A stretch of DNA of 5,461 bases from the NCBI GenBank assembly GCA_021160705.1, contig JAGHBZ010000330.1:1-5461 (forward strand), written 5' to 3'. This document shows, in pieces, positions 1-5,461 of this stretch. This DNA comes from Candidatus Sumerlaeota bacterium (GTDB lineage Bacteria; Sumerlaeota; Sumerlaeia; MWCT01; JAGHBZ01). The notes below the pieces were generated by a model, which did not search any database, was not told where the DNA came from, and saw only the letters and a list, made by a program, of their open reading frames with translations. The stretch's first letter is position 1. Every line of letters begins with the position of its first letter. The translations under genes and the position numbers were made by a program.

Positions 1-35
1 AAGGTATGCACTGAACCGCTTTGGGATTCTCGGCC

Positions 36-240
36 GTGAGCAAGCTCAAAGGTAGCAGAGGCTCTTATCAAGGAACCATGCATTAATGGTTCAGGCTCTT
101 GCCAGGTACGGAAGTTGTTTATTGAAGATGTCCGGGGATGGAGAGTATTTACTGAAGAGGAAGTGGAAAGGATAAGGAAATATGCCAATACTATAACTCA
201 TCCCGCGCCAAGTAGTGAACATAAGAAAAAGGGAAAATAA
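36..240 (+). pseudogene. Remnant of a MerR/excisionase-like HTH protein
   Basis: The frame ending at the TAA at 238-240 encodes a tail typical of MerR or excisionase-type winged helix-turn-helix proteins. The residues RGWRVFTEEEVERIRKYA (133-186) match the wing and following helix (R-G-x-R-x-[FY]-T-x-E-[DE]-[VL]-E-R-[IL]), and a short Lys-rich tail follows. Upstream this frame has no ATG or GTG before a TGA at 37-39; only a TTG at 115 is available, too late for a full domain. A GTG at 36 opens another frame (MSKLKGSRG...) that stops at 85-87. The HTH part before the wing is therefore split or degenerate. The patch contains a 34-base repeat unit (59-100) whose removal would join the GTG frame to the wing frame. 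It could be a dead regulator from an older neighbouring element, or a gene using an unusual start. The HTH-like tail is fairly convincing; pseudogene status is inferred. Confidence 0.45.
59..100. repeat. 8-bp direct repeat flanking a 7-bp inverted repeat
   Basis: AGGCTCTT occurs at 59-66 and again at 93-100, a 34-base period, and similarity continues weakly past each copy (ATCAAGG versus GCCAGG). Between the copies lies a perfect inverted repeat, GAACCAT (73-79) and ATGGTTC (86-92), with a 6-base spacer. The period is not a multiple of three, so one copy plus the palindrome shifts the reading frame of the HTH remnant. It may be a small duplication or insertion scar, or an operator-like palindrome for a regulator. 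The sequence alone does not separate these. Confidence 0.55.
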
Positions 241-273
241 TTTTAGTTAATCCATTTTAACAGGGCTTACATC

Positions 274-2247
274 ATGTGGTCAGATAATGAAACTACTCTC
301 GATTTACTTGGTTTTAAGGTTCATGCCGATCTGATTCGCTCGGTCGTTACAAACCGTGAATTATTACCGTTGACTATTGGAGTATTTGGAGATTGGGGTG
401 GCGGAAAGACCAGCATTATGAAGATGCTTGAAAGAGATTTGCACCCTGACAGTTACACTGACCCTGATGAAAAAGCGAAATATGAAAATATTGTCTGTCT
501 TTACTTCAATGGATGGCTTTTTGAAGGATATGATGATGCAAAATCAGCCATTATCAGCTCGGTGCTCCTTCAATTGGGGGAACACAAACGGTTTGGGCCT
601 AAAATTAGGCATAGTGTAGTTTCGCTTATCAAGTCAATCAATTGGATGCGTGTAGCCCGACTGGGGTTGAAAGAGGTGGCACTACCTGCTGTTGCCGCAT
701 ATATATCAGGGGGAGCTACCATTGTTCCTTCTCTGATGAAATCAAGCATCGGATTCGTTGGAAGCATTAAGAATGAAATAACGCCTCAATCTGATGAAAT
801 TTCAACCGATAAGCCTGCAGTTACGGAAGGGGTGAATTGGGAAGAATTAATCAAGTCCGATAAAACTCCGGCGAGCCCATTGGATGTAAGGTCATTTCGG
901 GAAAGATTTGCAAAAATGCTTGAGGACAGTGACATTAAATGCCTGGTCATCATGGTCGACGACCTTGACCGGTGTTCTCCTGAAAGGATCATTGAAAACC
1001 TTGAGGCTATAAAACTTTTTCTGAATGTAGACAACACTGCTTTTGTAATAGGCGCCGATCCTCGAATCGTGAGGCACGCTATTGCCGTTACTTACACTCC
1101 AGACAAAATGCGGGGGCAAGAAGGGGAAAGCGAAGCGCCTGAAAATTTGGTTACCGATTACCTCGAAAAACTTATTCAGGTTCCATATCGTCTCCCGCGA
1201 ATGTCACCCGCAGAAGTCGAGACCTATATGACCCTCTTATTCTGCCAGAAAGAGCTTAGCCAAGAGCTGTTCGATAGATGTGTGTCCAAGTGCGAAGAAG
1301 GTAGAGAAAAAAACAGGTATTCTGTATTCGGCTATGCCGATGTTGAGAAGGCAATTGGAAATGAAAATATGCCTGCCAATCTTGCGCAAAGCCTTACATT
1401 TTGCTCGCATGCATCGCCGCTAATTACTGAGGGTCTTAAGGGTAACCCACGCCAAATAAAGAGATTCCTAAATGCATTCGTGTTGAGAAAAGAGCTCGCA
1501 AAAATAGCCAAGCTGAGCAATATCAGAGATGATGTCTTGGTCAAGCTTATGGTTCTCGAATATGCTCATCTCAAAGAATTTTTGCAGCTTTTCACATGGC
1601 AACAAAGAGACAACGGCTTTCCAAAACAGATCGAGGAATGGGAAGCTGTTATAAAGAATGCTAAAGGTGATGTTGATAAACTGGAGAGTGGAAAAATATC
1701 CGAGACGCGATGGGACACTAAATCAATGCGGCGTTGGCTAGCAATGGAGCCAAGCTTGTCAGATATTGATCTTCGTGATTATTTTTGGATAGCACGGGAT
1801 CGGCTTGAATCTACACTCAGCGGTATGGCGTTGATACCTCCAATTGTTCGTTTGGCAGTATCGGATATCATTTCAGATAATCCTGCAAAAATAAGTCAAG
1901 CGATACAAACTGTTAAGGACTTAGAAGAGGATGAAAGAGTCTTATTCTTGGATTTGCTGGAAAATCATACTCTAAGGCATGCAAATGAAAAAGCATGCTA
2001 CGATGCTTATAGAGAACTTATCGTAGGGGCTATCCACGGCAGTGTTGAATCCTATCTGAATGTTCTCGCAAAAGTTCCTGTTGAAATAATCCCTCCTGCG
2101 GTTGGTTATGATATTGCTAGGCTGTTAAAAGACAGGCCAGGATTAAAAAAGGATTTTGAACCTGCAATCGAAAGACTAACGTCAAAGAAATCAAAAATTA
2201 AGACGGCTCTCGAAAAAACACTCCAACCTACAAACAAAAAGGGGTAA
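274..2247 (+). CDS. qatA: QatA, KAP-family P-loop ATPase of the Qat antiphage system
   Basis: This 657-residue protein is a KAP-type P-loop NTPase. The Walker A motif is GDWGGGKT at residues 39-46 (K45, T46). A KAP-typical FNGW follows at 78-81. Walker B is VIMVDDLDRC at 225-234, with acidic residues D229, D230 and D232. ADPRIVRHAI at 261-270, the YLEKLIQVPYRLP stretch near 297-309 and GNPRQIKRFLN at 390-400 are further KAP hallmarks. Between Walker A and B lies a hydrophobic Ala/Gly-rich segment (about 136-165) where many KAP proteins carry membrane helices, so membrane association is possible but not proven. The last ~250 residues are helical and not recognisable. ATG 274 is the first start after an in-frame stop at 244-246, with a modest AGGG (262-265) eight bases upstream. 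It is the first gene of the operon, and the order ATPase, small protein, QueC-like, TatD identifies it as QatA. ATP hydrolysis presumably drives sensing or assembly; the exact role is inferred. Confidence 0.92.
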   Translation: MWSDNETTLDLLGFKVHADLIRSVVTNRELLPLTIGVFGDWGGGKTSIMKMLERDLHPDSYTDPDEKAKYENIVCLYFNGWLFEGYDDAKSAIISSVLLQLGEHKRFGPKIRHSVVSLIKSINWMRVARLGLKEVALPAVAAYISGGATIVPSLMKSSIGFVGSIKNEITPQSDEISTDKPAVTEGVNWEELIKSDKTPASPLDVRSFRERFAKMLEDSDIKCLVIMVDDLDRCSPERIIENLEAIKLFLNVDNTAFVIGADPRIVRHAIAVTYTPDKMRGQEGESEAPENLVTDYLEKLIQVPYRLPRMSPAEVETYMTLLFCQKELSQELFDRCVSKCEEGREKNRYSVFGYADVEKAIGNENMPANLAQSLTFCSHASPLITEGLKGNPRQIKRFLNAFVLRKELAKIAKLSNIRDDVLVKLMVLEYAHLKEFLQLFTWQQRDNGFPKQIEEWEAVIKNAKGDVDKLESGKISETRWDTKSMRRWLAMEPSLSDIDLRDYFWIARDRLESTLSGMALIPPIVRLAVSDIISDNPAKISQAIQTVKDLEEDERVLFLDLLENHTLRHANEKACYDAYRELIVGAIHGSVESYLNVLAKVPVEIIPPAVGYDIARLLKDRPGLKKDFEPAIERLTSKKSKIKTALEKTLQPTNKKG

Positions 2248-2259
2248 ATGCACGATATG
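2240..2259 (+). promoter_or_regulatory. qatA/qatB junction with two candidate qatB starts
   Basis: The qatA stop TAA (2245-2247) is directly followed by ATG (2248-2250), and a second in-frame ATG lies at 2257-2259. The only purine-rich ribosome-binding candidate is AGGGG at 2240-2244. Its spacing is 3 bases to the first ATG, shorter than usual, and 12 bases to the second, a little long. Translation is probably coupled to termination of qatA. The choice of start decides whether QatB begins Met-His or Met-Gly. Confidence 0.5.
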
Positions 2260-2988
2260 GGAACCTCATCTGGTTACGATGCTCCAACTACTCCTGATTG
2301 GGGAAACCTAAAAGGTCGGGTATCCAGGACCGCAAGGGATGGCTATGTATCGCAACAGTCTGCAAGGAATACGCTGAAGGGCTTTATTGGAACAAGCGGA
2401 GGAGCCCGTAATATCTCGCGAGGAGGAGGTTCTATCGGCGGGGGAAGATCCGCTCAAAATACTGCAAGGAGACTGGCCAATTTTGTATCCTCAGTTGGAG
2501 CTGTTGGTCTTCGGCAAGCCCTTGAATCAATTGGGCTCGCTGAATTTGTTGGAAAACCAGCAAATGAAATACTTCCTTCTCTTGTTGATAAGCTTGGGGG
2601 GCCTTCGAGTACCATCAATGATGTGGATGCTCGAAATGCCCTTTCCAGAGTAATGAATGACCTACTTGGTGATCTCGAAACCCCTGAGCAGGTAGAGGAG
2701 GCCTTGAGCCAAATTATGGAGGGCGAAGCCCTTGAAAGCTTATTAAATCAATTTTTTGGTTATTATCTTTATGAACAGTTCTGCCGGGTTTTTTACGAAA
2801 GATTGGCAAAAAGTGTAGGGAGCTCCAATGCCGACTCTTATCTGTCTAGCATATTTGACACAATAAAATCAGCCCTAGAATATATAACACACGATAGAGA
2901 CCTAAGCCAAATTGATTGGACAGGCATTGAGGGCCAAAACATTGCTGACCAAATCTTACAGGATACCTTTGAGATATTCGGAGGTTAA
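2248..2988 (+). CDS. qatB: QatB, Gly-rich partner protein of the Qat system
   Basis: This 246-residue protein has no catalytic motif that I can see and is identified mainly by its position between the KAP ATPase and the QueC-like gene. The N-terminus is polar (MGTSSGYDAP, then a basic stretch to about residue 45). Residues 46-66 are very Gly/Ser-rich and probably flexible. The rest is mostly amphipathic helix, with an acidic region at 140-165 and an aromatic patch (FFGYYLYEQF) at 169-178. The first ATG (2248) abuts the qatA TAA with no gap, but the AGGGG at 2240-2244 is only 3 bases from it. An in-frame ATG at 2257 lies 12 bases from the same AGGGG and gives the start MGTSSGYD, which looks like a conserved beginning. 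I favour 2257 as at least equally likely. After Met removal it would expose an N-terminal glycine, relevant because the next gene is QueC-like. There is no signal peptide or membrane segment. Confidence 0.85.
   Translation: MHDMGTSSGYDAPTTPDWGNLKGRVSRTARDGYVSQQSARNTLKGFIGTSGGARNISRGGGSIGGGRSAQNTARRLANFVSSVGAVGLRQALESIGLAEFVGKPANEILPSLVDKLGGPSSTINDVDARNALSRVMNDLLGDLETPEQVEEALSQIMEGEALESLLNQFFGYYLYEQFCRVFYERLAKSVGSSNADSYLSSIFDTIKSALEYITHDRDLSQIDWTGIEGQNIADQILQDTFEIFGG
2980..2984 (+). promoter_or_regulatory. Strong Shine-Dalgarno for qatC
   Basis: GGAGG lies 6 bases before the GTG at 2991 and supports that non-ATG start for qatC. These bases also encode the last two codons of qatB (GGA GGT), so the C-terminal Gly-Gly of QatB is at least partly dictated by this site. 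Confidence 0.85.
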
Positions 2989-2990
2989 AA

Positions 2991-4331
2991 GTGATTATTG
3001 ATGTCAATGTTAATCCTGAAGAATCTACAAGAAATGAATTTGCACGAGTCACTTTAAACTGTGGATCTGCCAGATTATCATCTTCCATCGATATTGATAT
3101 TTCTACCTTACTTGACAAATGTCCCGAGCCTACAGACCTTGCCTTTGATTTCCTATTTGTTTCGGCGGTTATTTATTGCATCGATAAGCTTATTCCCAGG
3201 TCAATGTCCATTGATAATTGGACGCGGCAGCTTGCCGTCGAAATCCCTGTAACTGACTCAGACCTATGGTCCCGAAATGCCGAAAAGCTAAACAGCACCA
3301 TATCATTTCTAACCGGCGATATCTGGAATATTTCTTTTAGGAATTCAGAGTGTGGTTTGATTCGGCCCAAAAGTACCCGATACCGGCTTTTCAGTGAAGA
3401 ACCACCACTTGAGGCGGTCAGTCTCTTTTCTGGCGGCCTTGACTCTCTGATAGGGGCTATTGACTGGTTGGAATCAAACCCTGAAGGAACAATAAAATTA
3501 GTGGGCCACTATGATCCTGGCGTTGCCGGGCCTAAATCTGATCAGAACAGACTAATTGCAGAGCTTAAAGAATACTACAGAAGCAGAATTAATTTTGTTC
3601 AAGTCAGGGTGGGGCAAACTCCATCGGGCGGCGAGGCAACTTTCCGAAGCAGGTCTATTATTTTTATTGGATTAGGAATTTACGTAGCCTCCTCAGCGGG
3701 CGAGAACATTAACATGTTCATGCCTGAAAATGGCAACATCGCGTTAAATGTTCCGCTAACTCCATCCCGGCGGGGGGCTTGTAGTACCAGAACGGCACAC
3801 CCTTTCTTTCTTAAAAACATTAATCAAGTGTTACAAGGCCTTGGCTTTCAGAATAGAATAACAAACCCCTTTGAATTCAAGACAAAGGGTGAATGCGTTG
3901 AACAATGCCTTAACCAGCCAGTATTAAGAAACATTGCCGGAACTTCGGTATCATGTGCTAAACGCGGGCATAAAAGAACATGGATTAACCGGAGCGCTAG
4001 ACAGTGCGGGAGGTGCATGCCCTGTATTTATAGACGCGCAGCGCTTCATAAAATAGGGTTGGATACGGAGCACTATGGCAGGGATATATGCAGAGGAGAT
4101 GTTGATCTTGACTCGAACAAAAAATACGTGGATGATTTCCGCGCCTACGCTTCCTTTATCTCCAAGAATCCTTCCAGAGATGAAATCTCTTCTCTGATCT
4201 TGGCAAATGGTAATCTCGACGTTTCCCTTCTACCTGCTTATGGAGACTTGGTTTTCCGTGCATTGGAGGAAATTCGAGTTTTGCTGCGTGATAAAGCTAC
4301 AAGACGAGTATTACACCAAGTGGGGCTCTAA
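2991..4331 (+). CDS. qatC: QatC, QueC-like 7-deazaguanine-activating enzyme
   Basis: This 446-residue protein has a QueC-like domain from about residue 140 to 370. The ATP pyrophosphatase PP-loop is intact: LFSGGLDS at 145-152. RSR (219-221) and ENGN...STRTAHP (246-271) are motif blocks of QueC-like enzymes. The zinc site is complete, with C322, C339, C342 and C345 (a CGRCMPC cluster). QueC normally converts 7-carboxy-7-deazaguanine to preQ0 using ATP and ammonia, acts in the cytoplasm and is about 220-230 residues. Here roughly 140 residues precede the PP-loop, predicted by eye to be beta-rich with no known motif, and about 75 residues follow the zinc site. Placement in a qat operon, the extra domains and the lack of queD/queE/folE neighbours argue against a housekeeping queuosine enzyme. 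It may activate a deazaguanine and conjugate it to a partner such as QatB; that is inference. The GTG start is well supported by GGAGG six bases upstream and a 2-base gap to qatB. Confidence 0.93.
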   Translation: MIIDVNVNPEESTRNEFARVTLNCGSARLSSSIDIDISTLLDKCPEPTDLAFDFLFVSAVIYCIDKLIPRSMSIDNWTRQLAVEIPVTDSDLWSRNAEKLNSTISFLTGDIWNISFRNSECGLIRPKSTRYRLFSEEPPLEAVSLFSGGLDSLIGAIDWLESNPEGTIKLVGHYDPGVAGPKSDQNRLIAELKEYYRSRINFVQVRVGQTPSGGEATFRSRSIIFIGLGIYVASSAGENINMFMPENGNIALNVPLTPSRRGACSTRTAHPFFLKNINQVLQGLGFQNRITNPFEFKTKGECVEQCLNQPVLRNIAGTSVSCAKRGHKRTWINRSARQCGRCMPCIYRRAALHKIGLDTEHYGRDICRGDVDLDSNKKYVDDFRAYASFISKNPSRDEISSLILANGNLDVSLLPAYGDLVFRALEEIRVLLRDKATRRVLHQVGL

Positions 4332-4345
4332 GTGAAGATATTTTA

Positions 4346-5113
4346 ATGATGATAGATGTCCATTGCCACATAGACCAATTCCCAAAACCTTTCGAAATTG
4401 CAAAAAAAGCTGAAAGAGCCGGTATCATTACCATAGCTGTAACGAGCCTGCCAGAACATTTTAAGCTAGGTTATCCTAATCTATTGAACTTTAAGAGGGT
4501 AAGGCTGGCCCTTGGGTTTCATCCTATGATCTCTGAGAATAAACGATTTGATGAAAAATTATTCACATCCCTGGCTTCAAAAACATCCTACATCGGCGAA
4601 ATTGGTTTGGATTTTTCCAAGGCCGATAATTCAGAAAAGGCCAACCAGATTATTACGCTGAAAAAAATACTACGGATTATTAAGGACCGTCCAAGATTCA
4701 TAAGCTTACATTCAAGGAAGGCTGAAAGTGTTGTTTTAGATTTACTTAACGATACTGGAATTGAGAAAGCCGTTTTTCATTGGTACAGTGGTCCAATGGC
4801 ACTAATAGATAATGTCGTTGCAGCGGGCTACTATTTTTCTATCAATCCGGCAATGATTAGATCGAATAAAGGCCGCAGAATCATAGAAAGAATTCCTCCA
4901 GAAAGAGTGCTAACAGAAACAGATGGACCGTACGTCAAAGTTAAAGGCAGGCCAGCTGAGCCTGGGGATATAAAGGCAATAGTGGATTATCTTAAGGATG
5001 TTTGGGATAAATCCTTTCAGGAAGTCGAAAAAACAATTGAGTTAAATTTCCGTATCCTTATGGGTATGCGCAAGCTAGGCCAGCTTGAAACAGAAGTGAC
5101 TTCGGGGGACTAG
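4346..5113 (+). CDS. qatD: QatD, TatD-family metal-dependent hydrolase
   Basis: This 255-residue protein has the usual TatD length (about 260) and the full set of metal ligands: H6 and H8 in IDVHCHID, E85 in IGEIGLD, H122 in SLHSR, H145 in FHWYSG and D193 in TETDGPY. GFHP (57-60) is another family signature. TatD proteins are TIM-barrel, divalent-metal-dependent hydrolases, several of which are 3'-5' DNA exonucleases, so a cytosolic nuclease role is likely. Its substrate in Qat defence is not shown here. The gene starts 14 bases after the qatC stop with only a weak GAAG (4334-4337) eight bases upstream. ATG 4349 is an alternative start one codon later. No signal peptide is present. Because every catalytic ligand is kept, it is probably an active enzyme. 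Position as fourth gene after the QueC-like gene makes QatD the natural name. Confidence 0.92.
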   Translation: MMIDVHCHIDQFPKPFEIAKKAERAGIITIAVTSLPEHFKLGYPNLLNFKRVRLALGFHPMISENKRFDEKLFTSLASKTSYIGEIGLDFSKADNSEKANQIITLKKILRIIKDRPRFISLHSRKAESVVLDLLNDTGIEKAVFHWYSGPMALIDNVVAAGYYFSINPAMIRSNKGRRIIERIPPERVLTETDGPYVKVKGRPAEPGDIKAIVDYLKDVWDKSFQEVEKTIELNFRILMGMRKLGQLETEVTSGD

Positions 5114-5208
5114 CGAGTCATGAGCTAGCGGGGGATAGATGATCCGAATTTCTTAGGAAGCAGGGGGAGAGCCTACAAAAGCTTGAAAAGGCCCTGAGAC
5201 TGAATCAA

Positions 5209-5243
5209 TCTCCCCGTAGTCCTTGAGCTTGAGGGGGCTTTTT
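5209..5243 (+). terminator. Possible weak intrinsic terminator after qatD
   Basis: CCCC (5212-5215) can pair with the G-run at 5233-5237, which leads into CTTTTT (5238-5243). An alternative hairpin uses CCTT (5221-5224) and GAGG (5231-5234). Both stems are only about 4 base pairs, so the GGGGGCTTTTT tail looks like a terminator 3' end while the 5' arm is poor. The distance from the qatD stop, about 100 bases, is plausible for the operon end. Confidence 0.3.
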
Positions 5244-5288
5244 ATGCATGGCCCTTGAGACCACGGGAACATATGAACCGGCACATGT

Positions 5289-5293
5289 GGAGG
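5289..5293 (+). promoter_or_regulatory. Strong Shine-Dalgarno for the downstream ATPase gene
   Basis: GGAGG lies 7 bases before ATG 5301 and fixes that start. It suggests efficient translation independent of qatD. Confidence 0.85.
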
Positions 5294-5300
5294 CAACTGC

Positions 5301-5461
5301 ATGTACGTAAAACAAGTCAAAATCAGCAATTTCCGGGCGTTTCACTCCGCTGACATTCCCCTTTACCCTGGCCTTAATATCCTAATTGGCCCAAATAATG
5401 TTGGGAAGTCGACAATACTCTCTGCTATTGACCTCGTTTTGAACCCCAACATCCAATGGTG
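5301..5461 (+). CDS. RecF/OLD-type AAA ATPase, 5' part only
   Basis: Only the first 53 codons are present; the gene continues past the window end. The N-terminus has the classic layout of RecF/SMC/OLD-like ABC-type ATPases: a first strand and FRAF motif (KQVKISNFRAFHSADIPL, residues 4-21), then LNILIGPNNVGKSTIL (25-40) with the Walker A motif GPNNVGKS at 30-37 and SAIDLVLNP after it. GxNNxGKS is common in OLD-family nucleases and related defence ATPases (which pair this domain with a C-terminal Toprim nuclease), but RecF-like and AAA_15/AAA_21 proteins share it. The partner domain is not visible, so the subfamily cannot be named. It follows a complete qat operon after 187 bases, with its own strong ribosome-binding site, and is probably a separate defence or DNA-metabolism gene. 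Confidence 0.85.
   Translation, partial: MYVKQVKISNFRAFHSADIPLYPGLNILIGPNNVGKSTILSAIDLVLNPNIQW

Larger units (their letters stand above)
5114..5300. other. Intergenic region with inverted repeats, no gene seen
   Basis: This 187-base stretch has no credible coding frame. Contents in order are: a small palindrome CTAGC (5110-5114) / GCTAG (5124-5128) with TCATGA in its loop; GGGGAGA (5164-5170) complementary to TCTCCCC (5209-5215); a GCTTGA motif repeated at 5181-5186 and 5228-5233; AAAAGC (5177-5182) complementary to GCTTTT (5237-5242); and a G-run followed by T-run at 5233-5243. The two longer pairings interlace, so they would be alternatives or a pseudoknot. It separates qatD from the next ATPase gene and probably ends the qat transcript or leads the next one. 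No promoter could be assigned. Confidence 0.4.

Noticed and set aside
115..273. Possible sigma70 promoter for qatA, for example TATAAC at 192-197 or TATTTA at 146-151
   Set aside because: No -35 element of reasonable quality lies at 16-18 bases from either -10-like hexamer, and such AT-rich hexamers are expected by chance. The operon promoter may lie further upstream.
570..1544. Minus-strand open frames inside qatA
   Set aside because: They are short, overlap a well-supported gene with conserved motifs, and show no recognisable domains or ribosome-binding sites.
2980..2985. C-terminal Gly-Gly of QatB, reminiscent of ubiquitin-like protein tails
   Set aside because: The two codons GGA GGT double as the Shine-Dalgarno of qatC, a sufficient explanation, and no ubiquitin-like fold or E1/E2-type partner is encoded nearby.
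2991..4331. Housekeeping QueC of queuosine biosynthesis
   Set aside because: The protein is about twice the usual QueC length, has a large N-terminal extension, and sits between qatB and a TatD gene with no queuosine genes.
4346..5113. Housekeeping TatD nuclease unrelated to its neighbours
   Set aside because: It starts only 14 bases after the QueC-like gene in a same-strand operon whose order matches qatABCD, so membership in the system is more likely.
5110..5128. CTAGC/GCTAG hairpin as a terminator at the qatD stop
   Set aside because: The stem has only 5 pairs and is followed by CGGGGG, not a T-run.
1..5461. CRISPR array, tRNA, rRNA or insertion sequence
   Set aside because: No regularly spaced repeats, cloverleaf-like sequence, rRNA-like stretch or transposase motif was seen by eye on either strand.

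Overview
The window carries a complete four-gene antiphage operon of the QatABCD type, all on the + strand. The order is a KAP-family P-loop ATPase (qatA, 274-2247), a family-specific Gly-rich protein (qatB, 2248-2988), a QueC-like 7-cyano-7-deazaguanine synthase homologue (qatC, 2991-4331) and a TatD-family metal-dependent hydrolase (qatD, 4346-5113). Gene order, sizes and motifs all match the known Qat system, so the core is an established defence system rather than a new one. The less explored points are the QatB N-terminus, the extended QatC N-terminus and the flanks.

Layout: 1-240 holds what looks like the C-terminal end of a small MerR/excisionase-type helix-turn-helix protein whose reading frame is broken upstream, in a patch with an 8-bp direct repeat around a 7-bp inverted repeat. 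The four qat genes follow, with gaps of 0, 2 and 14 bases, so they are almost certainly one transcript. Bases 5114-5300 are non-coding, with several inverted repeats and a G-run/T-run that could be a weak terminator. At 5301, after a strong Shine-Dalgarno, a new gene begins that encodes a RecF/OLD-type ATPase and runs off the window. It is probably another defence gene, which would make this a defence island.

How the genes may work together (inference): QatC keeps the ATP-binding PP-loop and the four zinc cysteines of QueC, so it probably activates a carboxy-deazaguanine or preQ0-type base with ATP. QatB is its likely partner or target. QatA is an ATPase with a hydrophobic insert that could act as membrane-linked sensor or motor. 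QatD keeps all expected metal ligands of a TatD nuclease and is the likely nucleic-acid-processing component or effector. No genes for making the deazaguanine precursor are present, so it would have to come from elsewhere in the cell.

Host: a bacterium with canonical GGAGG ribosome-binding sites, ATG/GTG starts and moderate GC (roughly mid-40s percent by eye). A Gram-negative such as a proteobacterium is plausible, but the window gives no firm taxonomic marker.
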